DNA of 6,176 bases from the NCBI GenBank assembly GCA_900752275.1, contig CAADUS010000048.1, positions 1-6,176 of the forward strand, in the 5' to 3' direction. Positions 1 to 4,417 of the stretch are shown here, piece after piece; the stretch's first letter is position 1; each line of letters starts with the position of its first letter. A program made the translations under genes and the position numbers. The notes below the pieces were generated by a model. It was not told the origin of the DNA. It did not search any database and saw only the letters and a list, made by a program, of their open reading frames with translations. Source of the stretch: an uncultured Collinsella sp. (GTDB lineage: Bacteria > Actinomycetota > Coriobacteriia > Coriobacteriales > Coriobacteriaceae).

Positions 1-194
1 GCTACAAAGCCCGACAACAACGCCAGTACCACGAGCGCAACGATAAAGCCAATCTGCAGCTTTTTGTTTGCGCACACGACATCGGACAGGCTGGGCTGCA
101 GCTCGGTTACCGTCGTATGCTCGGGTATCTGGACAGGACGCCCATGAGCCATCTCGTGCGCATCTGTCTTTTGAATCAATCCGTTGTCCGGCAT
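1..194 (-). CDS. N-terminal part of an unrecognised membrane protein (runs off the left edge)
   Basis: This is an open frame on the minus strand with ATG at 194-192, reading 64 full codons to the window edge without a stop. The start is well supported: a perfect AGGAGGT Shine-Dalgarno (minus strand, 207-201) lies 6 bases upstream. The translation begins MPDNGLIQKTDAHEMAHGRP. It has a polar, Pro/Thr-containing N-terminus of about 45 residues without a signal peptide. From about residue 48 it becomes strongly hydrophobic (IGFIVALVVLALLSGFV), which looks like the first transmembrane helix. The visible part therefore suggests a cytoplasmic N-terminal tail followed by a membrane anchor or the first helix of a polytopic protein. 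I do not recognise the family, and the domain that would reveal function is outside the window. It faces away from the lac genes and is separated from lacF by a terminator, so a role in lactose use is not implied. Confidence 0.72.
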   Translation of the reverse strand, partial: MPDNGLIQKTDAHEMAHGRPVQIPEHTTVTELQPSLSDVVCANKKLQIGFIVALVVLALLSGFV

Positions 195-200
195 TTGGAC

Positions 201-238
201 ACCTCCTCATTCCGGCCTGCATTGCGGATGGAAGTATA
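201..238 (-). promoter_or_regulatory. Candidate -10 element and ribosome binding site of the left-edge gene
   Basis: On the minus strand TATACT (238-233) matches the -10 consensus at five of six positions. It lies about 38 bases upstream of the ATG at 194. No good TTGACA-like -35 box is seen 16-18 bases upstream; the bases there resemble GTTCGG. The AGGAGGT at 207-201 is a consensus ribosome binding site and is the firm part of this entry. The promoter is a guess from position and the -10 match. Confidence 0.4.
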
Positions 239-310
239 CCCACCCATCGAAAAACCGAACGGGAGGGCGTGCAGAAGCTCCATAACGCCGCTAGTCGAAT
301 AGTGCCATTT

Positions 311-464
311 CAAAACTATGCTGGTTTACTACGGTAAAACCGATAGGACCGACCACATTTGCTATTAGCAGAAAATGACAAGCTTTCTACCTGCGGCTTT
401 GATAACGCCGTTCTTTCCATAGTTGAAAGAATGCGAATCATCGTAGTAAACCGGCATAGTTTTG
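311..464. repeat. 154-bp element bounded by 23-bp inverted repeats
   Basis: The left arm (311-333) starts CAAAACTATGCTGGTTTACT and the right arm (442-464) is its reverse complement over 23 bases, with one difference (T versus C, which would be a G-U pair in RNA). Pairing stops abruptly at both ends of each arm. The 108-base core has its own dyads: TTCTTTC/GAAAGAA (411-417 with 425-431, 7-base loop), CGGC/GCCG (394-397 with 407-410) and TGCTA-T-TAGCA (360-370). No transposase frame fits inside and no target-site duplication is visible at the ends. It could be a miniature inverted-repeat element, a structured RNA with a long closing stem, or two opposed copies of a regulatory site. Confidence 0.65.
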
Positions 465-543
465 TAACCGACAGGCCGAGTCGGCACCGCAGCAAACCTA
501 ATAACCCGTTTTCTTCCATCCTCAAAGGATCAAATGCATGGCA

Positions 544-590
544 GGAGTGTCCCTAACTGCCGGCAGATAAGGAACGTCCCCAAGTGCCGG
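544..590. repeat. Tandem imperfect 20-mers, REP-like
   Basis: GGAGTGTCCCTAACTGCCGG (544-563) and GGAACGTCCCCAAGTGCCGG (571-590) agree at 16 of 20 positions and are offset by 27 bases. The first copy runs into the perfect 10-bp palindrome CTGCCGGCAG (557-566). The pair lies just downstream of the lacF terminator. This resembles repetitive extragenic sequence scattered between operons, but copy number in the genome cannot be judged from one window. Confidence 0.5.
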
Positions 591-591
591 G

Positions 592-633
592 TAAAAAGAA
601 AAAGCCCTGTCGCGAGTTTGCGGCAGAGCTTTT
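592..633 (-). terminator. Intrinsic terminator of lacF
   Basis: Reading the minus strand after the lacF stop, AAAAGCTCTG (633-624) pairs with CAGGGCTTTT (609-600) in a 10-bp stem with one G-U pair and a 14-base loop. It is followed by an almost pure T run (complement of 592-603). It begins about 28 bases after the lacF stop and has the normal form of a Rho-independent terminator. Confidence 0.8.
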
Positions 634-660
634 GGAAGGGGACTTGGTTGTGCGGGCTCG

Positions 661-999
661 TTAGGCGAGCTTGGCCTCGAGCTCGGCGATGCGCTTGTAG
701 GCATCGATGGTAAAGCGGGTCTGCTTCTCCAGGATCATAGTGGTCATGAGAGTGTCCTGAGCGTGAGCCATGATGAAGGTCATCTCCATCTCGCCACCGC
801 CGGCCTCCTGCGAAAGCAGCTTGGTCTGCGTGTCGTGGGCACCGATGAGCGCATCGCTGGCATCCTTGTGCAGCTGCTCGGCCTTCTCAAAATCACCCTC
901 GCGAGCAGCATCGAGCGCTGCAAGCAGATCGGTCTGGGCGTCACCTGCGTATGCGACAATCTCGAATCCAACCATCGAGATTTCTTCTTTGGTTGCCAT
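661..999 (-). CDS. lacF: PTS lactose/cellobiose-type IIA component (LacF)
   Basis: This cytoplasmic phosphocarrier accepts phosphate from HPr and passes it to the IIB domain of LacE during lactose uptake. At 112 residues it is close to the usual length of the family (about 105). The family signature is present at residues 76-87 (IMAHAQDTLMTT). H79 corresponds to the phosphorylated histidine (H78 in the lactococcal protein) and D82 to the buried metal-binding aspartate of the trimer (D81 there). The N-terminal EISMVGFEIVAYAGDA and the repeated heptad-like Ala/Leu pattern fit the helical-bundle fold. The start at 999 is chosen for AAAGGAA (1012-1006), 6 bases upstream, and for the match of the family's N-terminus. 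It is transcribed in the same direction as the LacI-type gene 214 bp upstream and ends in a terminator. It is separated from its partners lacE and lacG, which lie on the opposite strand; in lactococci the three are adjacent. Confidence 0.93.
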   Translation of the reverse strand: MATKEEISMVGFEIVAYAGDAQTDLLAALDAAREGDFEKAEQLHKDASDALIGAHDTQTKLLSQEAGGGEMEMTFIMAHAQDTLMTTMILEKQTRFTIDAYKRIAELEAKLA

Positions 1000-1073
1000 G
1001 TTGCGTTCCTTTCACATATGAACCAATGGAGAGCATCGCGTCCGGGCATACGCGCTGCGTTCTGTATGGCAGA

Positions 1074-1085
1074 AACATTAACATT
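1074..1085. promoter_or_regulatory. AACATT-AACATT site in the lacF upstream region
   Basis: AACATTAACATT (on the minus strand AATGTTAATGTT) lies about 75 bases upstream of the lacF start. The same 12-mer with one or two changes occurs at 2377-2388 (AATGTTAACGTT) and, inverted, at 2503-2514 (AACGTCAACATT), both in the lacE control region. The consensus AATGTTRAYGTT is nearly palindromic. It is a candidate operator for the local regulator; this is inference from shared position and sequence only. Confidence 0.35.
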
Positions 1086-1124
1086 CAAACAAAAAAGAAC
1101 AGCGCAAAACGTATTTTCAAGCTA

Positions 1125-1162
1125 TGAACGGTCACTTTTCGCCCGTGAACGGTTTCCAAACC
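1125..1162. promoter_or_regulatory. Two TGAACGGT direct repeats upstream of lacF
   Basis: TGAACGGT occurs at 1125-1132 and 1146-1153, 21 bp apart, which puts both copies on the same face of the helix. The second copy runs into the dyad GGTTT-CC-AAACC (1151-1162). A further copy, GTGAACGGT in reverse orientation, lies at 2331-2339 in front of lacE. The stretch 1071-1200 is much richer in A+T than the flanking genes, as expected for a control region. I found no convincing -35/-10 pair for lacF, and no clear terminator after the regulator gene, so lacF may be read both from its own promoter and by read-through. Confidence 0.4.
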
Positions 1163-1213
1163 ATTTCGAACAATATCAAACATGATTAACGGAAACCCAA
1201 ACAGGACCGCGCC

Positions 1214-2218
1214 CTAGCGCAAATCGCGCACCGTATCGCCCTCTACGAGCACGCCGGGGATCAGCATGTGCTCCACACCAGACGCACCCCCCTCGGCACC
1301 GGCGATCTTATCGACTGCCCACATGCCGACACGCCTGTTGTCAAAGCGCACGGTGGTCAGGCGACGGTCGGGCACGATATCGCCCAGGCTGTCATCAACA
1401 CCCACCACGCTCACGTCCTCGGGCACGCGCTTTCCGCGCGACTCGAGCCCGCGAATGCAACCGTATGCCATGGCATCGTTGGAGGCATAGATGGCAGTAC
1501 AGGCTGGATCGTCCGCCAGTGCCTGACCTGCGGCATACCCACTCTGAGCCGTCCAATCGCCACGGATGAGTCGCGGCAGCTCAATACCATGTGCGCGCAA
1601 TGTCTCGCGCCAGCCTTCCTCGCGCTGCATGCCCGAAAGCGAGCGCTCGGGACACGAAATAAAGTGCACGGTCTTGTGCCCCTGCCCCAGCAAGTACTCG
1701 ACCACCTGGCGCGAGCAATCGAACTGGTCGTTATCGACCGTAGAGCACAGCGGGTGCTCCAACATCGTCACGAGCACCGTCTGCATGCCGGGCAGCGGCT
1801 CGAAGGTTCCAAAGTCCGCCGGCATGCGATTCATGATCACGACCATGCCATCCACCGGCAGTGCGCTCATGCGCGACGATGCGCTCTCGAGGGTATACGG
1901 ATGCCCATCTACTTTCGTGAGGGTAATGGCGTAGCCGTGCTTATCGGCGGCGGCAGCAAAGCCCTCCATACGGTCGAGGTTGCCGGTACCGGTAATGTTG
2001 AACATGGCGACGCCGACGGTCTTAAACTTGCCGCGGCGCAGCGATCGACCGGCAAAATTGGGGCGATACCCCAGCTCGCGCATGGCGGCACGCACGCGCT
2101 CCTTGGTCTCGGGGCGCACGCTGGGCGAATCGTGCACCGTACGCGAGACTGTCTGCTCCGAGACGCCCGCGAGACGCGCCACGTCCTTAACGGAAACCGA
2201 TTTTTTAACAGCGGCCAT
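1214..2218 (-). CDS. LacI-family transcriptional regulator, probable regulator of the lac genes
   Basis: This is a 334-residue protein with the full LacI/GalR layout. The N-terminal helix-turn-helix is at residues 8-30 (VSVKDVARLAGVSEQTVSRT), the hinge helix at 52-62 (RPNFAGRSLRRG), followed by the periplasmic-binding-protein-like core. The core keeps positions that contact the inducer in E. coli LacI: R199 in QREEGW, W222 in GDWTAQSG, N247 in ASNDAM and D275 in VVGVDDS. This supports a galactoside-type ligand. The ATG at 2218 gives a family-typical N-terminus but only a weak ribosome site (AGAAAG, 2232-2227). The gene lies divergent to lacE and upstream of lacF on the same strand. In lactococci and staphylococci the lac PTS operon is controlled by a DeoR-family LacR instead, so I leave the symbol empty. 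Whether it represses or activates, and its exact ligand, are not shown by sequence. Confidence 0.9.
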   Translation of the reverse strand: MAAVKKSVSVKDVARLAGVSEQTVSRTVHDSPSVRPETKERVRAAMRELGYRPNFAGRSLRRGKFKTVGVAMFNITGTGNLDRMEGFAAAADKHGYAITLTKVDGHPYTLESASSRMSALPVDGMVVIMNRMPADFGTFEPLPGMQTVLVTMLEHPLCSTVDNDQFDCSRQVVEYLLGQGHKTVHFISCPERSLSGMQREEGWRETLRAHGIELPRLIRGDWTAQSGYAAGQALADDPACTAIYASNDAMAYGCIRGLESRGKRVPEDVSVVGVDDSLGDIVPDRRLTTVRFDNRRVGMWAVDKIAGAEGGASGVEHMLIPGVLVEGDTVRDLR

Positions 2219-2240
2219 AGGTCGATCTTTCTATGTCAAC

Positions 2241-2258
2241 GATGCCATTAGTGGCATC
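2241..2258. promoter_or_regulatory. Palindrome in front of the regulator gene, candidate autoregulatory operator
   Basis: GATGCCATTAGTGGCATC is an inverted repeat with perfect 7-bp arms and a 4-base centre (16 of 18 positions symmetric). It lies 22 to 40 bases upstream of the regulator start, where a bound repressor would block its transcription. The size and even symmetry fit LacI-family operators. However, the centre is TTAG-like rather than the common CG, and no second copy was seen in the lacE or lacF upstream regions. Confidence 0.45.
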
Positions 2259-2365
2259 CTGCGCAGTCAAATGAAACGTCTTCAAGTATATCCAACGCCT
2301 CCCCCACCATACGCTCACCACCCAAAACCTACCGTTCACCGACATTTTTGCTTCCCCAAACGGCT

Positions 2366-2526
2366 TTTGGCGCCCAAATGTTAACGTTGCCATTGTGCAA
2401 ACACAGAGCCACCGGGCGGCTCAAACGTTTACGCGTAAGGAATCGACGGTTCGCAGGCACAGGAACCACCGATTCGCGTCTTTTTTTGTGTCGCAAAATG
2501 GCAACGTCAACATTTTGGCAGCCAAA
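2366..2526. repeat. Long interrupted inverted repeat upstream of lacE
   Basis: The core arms 2373-2397 and 2494-2518 are reverse complements at 22 of 25 positions; both contain GTTGCCATT and AATGTT. Allowing a one-base gap, the match extends outward so that each arm also carries TTTGG-N3-CCAAA (2366-2378, and the equivalent around 2514-2526). About 96 bases separate the arms. Each arm therefore holds two small dyads, which looks like one composite protein-binding site present twice in opposite orientation. Extrusion as a hairpin in RNA is also possible. Confidence 0.6.
2440..2475. repeat. Inverted repeat inside the larger one
   Basis: GAATCGACGGTTC (2440-2452) pairs with GAACCACCGATTC (2463-2475) at 11 of 13 positions around a 10-base loop. 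The two mismatches are adjacent in the middle of the stem. It lies between the arms of the larger inverted repeat but is off its centre by about 12 bases. If transcribed it could form a hairpin; no T run follows directly, although TTTTTTT occurs at 2481-2487 after a short gap. Confidence 0.45.
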
Positions 2527-2542
2527 CGTCAAACGCTACCAT
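2515..2542 (+). promoter_or_regulatory. Candidate lacE promoter
   Basis: TTGGCA (2515-2520) matches the -35 consensus at five of six positions. It is followed after 16 bases by TACCAT (2537-2542), a four of six match to the -10. Transcription would start near 2549 and give a short leader ending in the AGGAG ribosome site. The -35 box lies in the right arm of the large inverted repeat, so a protein bound there would cover the promoter. The -10 is weak and this is one reading among several. Confidence 0.3.
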
Positions 2543-2575
2543 CGTTGCCAACCCACCGACTCTTAGGAGCTTTGC

Positions 2576-4351
2576 ATGGAGCAACTCATCGCCATCATCG
2601 AAAAGGGCCAGCCCTTTTTCAACGCGATCGCCCGCAACAAGTACCTCAAGGCGATCCGCGACGGTTTTATCTCCGTCATCCCCATCATCATCTTCTCGTC
2701 CATCTTCTGCCTGGTAGCCTCGGTCCCCAACATCTGGGGTTTCTACTGGCCCGATGACATCAACAATGCCCTGTGGAAGTGCTACAACTACTCCATGGGC
2801 ATCCTGGCCATCGCTTGTGCCGCCACCACCGCCAAGCACTTCGCCGACGCTCAGAACCGCGATCTGCCCAAGAACAACCAGATCAACTTTATCTCGTGCA
2901 TGTGCGCGGCCATCATCGGCTTCTTGCTCCTTTCGAGCGACACGATCGCCACGGACGCCGCCAGCGGCTTCAACACCACCTACCTTGGTTCCAAGGGCCT
3001 GCTGACCGCCTTCATCGCTGCGTTTGTGACCGGAATCATCTACAAGTTCTTCATCAAGCGCAACATCACCGTCAAGATGCCCGAGCAGGTTCCGCCCAAC
3101 ATCTCCCAGACCTTTAAGGACATCATCCCCTTCTCCGTCTGCATCACCGTCTTTTGGGTCTTTGACATCGTCTTCCGCGCTGCCTTTGGCTTCTGTTTTG
3201 CCCAAGGCGTCATCCAGGTGTTCCAGCCCCTGTTCACCGCTGCCGATGGCTACATCGGCCTCGCTGTGATCTACGGCGCCATGAGCCTCTTCTGGTTCGT
3301 GGGCGTCCACGGCCCCTCGATCGTCGAGCCCGCCATCGCCGCCGCTCTCGTTGCCAACATGACCGACAACCTGGCTGCGTTCCAAGCCGGCCAGCACGCT
3401 TCCGCTGTCCTGACCCAGGGTGCCCAGTACTTCGTCGTCTGCATGGGCGGCACCGGCGCCACGCTCGTCCTGGTCTTTATGTTCTGCTTCCTGGCCAAGT
3501 CTCAGGAGATGCGCGCCGTCGGTAAGGCCGCCATCGTCCCCGTCTGCTTTGCCGTCAACGAGCCGCTGCTGTTCGCCGCGCCTATCGTGCTCAACCCCGT
3601 CTTCTTTGTCCCGTTCGTCTTTGCCCCGATCGCCAACATCTGGATCCTCAAGGTCTTTATCGACTTCTTGGGCATGAACGGCTTTATGTACACCCTGCCT
3701 TGGACCGTCCCCGGCCCCATCGGCACCATCATGGGCTTGGGCTTCCAGCCGCTCGCCTTTGTGATGCTCGCCCTTATCCTGGTCGTCGACTTCGTTCTGT
3801 ACTACCCGTTCTTCCGTGCCTATGACGCCCAGAAGTGCGCCGAGGAGGCCGAGATTTCCGAGGAGGAGCTCGCCGCCAAGAACGCCGAGAAGGCCGCCAA
3901 GCTCAACGACGCCTTCCAGGGCAAGGCTGACGCCAAGAGCGTTGCCGCCGGCGCTGCTGCCGAGGCCGTGAAGGCCGACGCCCCCGCCGCTTCTACAACA
4001 CCCGCTGCCGAGGCAACGGCCGCCAGCGACCTCAACGGCAAGCGCGTGCTCGTGCTCTGCCAGGGTGGCGGTACCTCGGGCCTGCTCGCCAACGCGCTGG
4101 CCAAGGCCGCCAAGGAGCGCGGCATCAATCTTGAAACCGCTGCCGAGGCCTATGGCAACCATGTCGATATGCTCCCCGACTTTGACCTGGTCGTCCTGGC
4201 CCCGCAGGCTGCCAGCTACTTGGCCGACCTGCAGAAGGACTGCGAGCGCGTGGGCAACAAGTGCGTCGCCTGCCGTGGCAAGCAGTACATCGAGCTCTCC
4301 CAGAACGGCGACAAGTCTCTCGCCTTCGTCTCCGAGCAACTCTCGAAGTAA
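2576..4351 (+). CDS. lacE: PTS lactose-specific IICB permease (LacE)
   Basis: This membrane permease transports lactose and phosphorylates it on entry, taking phosphate from LacF. At 591 residues it is slightly longer than lactococcal and staphylococcal LacE (about 570). Residues 1-420 form the IIC domain with many hydrophobic helices (for example 31-51, 72-90, 140-160, 183-205, 283-306, 395-413). It has the sugar-site landmarks H245 in GVHG and E329 in VNEPLLFAAPIVLNP, equivalent to the catalytic-region His and Glu of the lactose/cellobiose IIC family. Residues 421-486 are an Ala/Glu/Lys-rich linker. Residues 488-591 form the IIB domain, with phosphocysteine C495 in VLVLCQGGGTSGLLANAL. The start is fixed by AGGAG (2565-2569), 6 bases upstream. 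lacG follows after 66 bases on the same strand, so the two are probably co-transcribed. The IIB loop and the neighbouring lacG favour lactose over cellobiose. Confidence 0.94.
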   Translation: MEQLIAIIEKGQPFFNAIARNKYLKAIRDGFISVIPIIIFSSIFCLVASVPNIWGFYWPDDINNALWKCYNYSMGILAIACAATTAKHFADAQNRDLPKNNQINFISCMCAAIIGFLLLSSDTIATDAASGFNTTYLGSKGLLTAFIAAFVTGIIYKFFIKRNITVKMPEQVPPNISQTFKDIIPFSVCITVFWVFDIVFRAAFGFCFAQGVIQVFQPLFTAADGYIGLAVIYGAMSLFWFVGVHGPSIVEPAIAAALVANMTDNLAAFQAGQHASAVLTQGAQYFVVCMGGTGATLVLVFMFCFLAKSQEMRAVGKAAIVPVCFAVNEPLLFAAPIVLNPVFFVPFVFAPIANIWILKVFIDFLGMNGFMYTLPWTVPGPIGTIMGLGFQPLAFVMLALILVVDFVLYYPFFRAYDAQKCAEEAEISEEELAAKNAEKAAKLNDAFQGKADAKSVAAGAAAEAVKADAPAASTTPAAEATAASDLNGKRVLVLCQGGGTSGLLANALAKAAKERGINLETAAEAYGNHVDMLPDFDLVVLAPQAASYLADLQKDCERVGNKCVACRGKQYIELSQNGDKSLAFVSEQLSK

Positions 4352-4360
4352 GTAACGCTC

Positions 4361-4394
4361 AGGGCCAGCCGACCATCCAAGACCGGCTGGCCCT
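4361..4394 (+). terminator. Strong hairpin between lacE and lacG (attenuator or processing site)
   Basis: AGGGCCAGCCG (4361-4371) and CGGCTGGCCCT (4384-4394) form a perfect 11-bp GC-rich stem with a 12-base loop, starting 9 bases after the lacE stop. The following bases are TTCGATTTAG, not a proper T run, so full intrinsic termination is doubtful. It could be a partial terminator, a block to 3' exonuclease that stabilises lacE mRNA, or a cleavage site. Its loop and right arm end 23 bases before the lacG start. Confidence 0.6.
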
Positions 4395-4417
4395 TCGATT
4401 TAGACGATTGGATCATC

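Larger units (their letters stand above)
195..591. other. Gene-free stretch with palindromic and repeated elements
   Basis: No convincing coding sequence is seen between the left-edge gene and the lacF terminator. Short open frames here lack ribosome binding sites and overlap the repeats. The stretch is clearly richer in A+T than the neighbouring genes. It contains the 154-bp inverted-repeat element at 311-464, a small dyad GCCGA-G-TCGGC at 475-485, and a tandem pair of REP-like sequences at 544-590. The bases between 240 and 310 and between 486 and 543 show nothing I can name. Confidence 0.6.
2219..2575. other. Divergent control region between the regulator gene and lacE
   Basis: These 357 bases hold no supported gene and must carry promoters for the regulator (minus) and lacE (plus). 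They contain the palindrome at 2241-2258, a GTGAACGGT site at 2331-2339 (reverse), a long inverted repeat (2366-2397 with 2494-2526), a second inverted repeat inside it (2440-2475) and a candidate lacE promoter at 2515-2542. On the minus strand TATACT (2290-2285) could serve as a -10 for the regulator but has no -35 partner. The dense symmetry suggests multi-site binding or DNA looping. Confidence 0.6.

Noticed and set aside
311..464. CRISPR array or phage attachment site
   Set aside because: The repeat is a single inverted pair, not regularly spaced direct repeats, and there are no cas genes, integrase or tRNA nearby.
656..670. Small hairpin GCTCG-TTAGG-CGAGC around the lacF stop
   Set aside because: Only five base pairs, and the real terminator with a T run lies just downstream.
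522..704. A 60-codon minus-strand frame downstream of lacF
   Set aside because: It overlaps the lacF 3' end, the terminator and the REP-like repeats, and has no ribosome site. The translated repeat gives a protein-like look only because the DNA is repeated.
1186..2198. The 12-mer TTAACGGAAACC occurring at 1186-1197 and 2187-2198
   Set aside because: One copy is inside the regulator's coding sequence, and about one chance 12-mer repeat is expected in a window this size.
1268..2251. A 327-codon plus-strand frame opposite the LacI-type gene
   Set aside because: It has a His/Arg-rich translation with no recognisable domain, while the minus strand carries a complete LacI-family protein.
2507..4339. 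A 610-codon open frame antisense to lacE
   Set aside because: The translation is low-complexity (Gly/Asp/Glu/Val-rich), it lacks domains, and it mirrors the codon pattern of lacE, whose own frame has clear family motifs. It is a shadow frame of GC-rich coding DNA.
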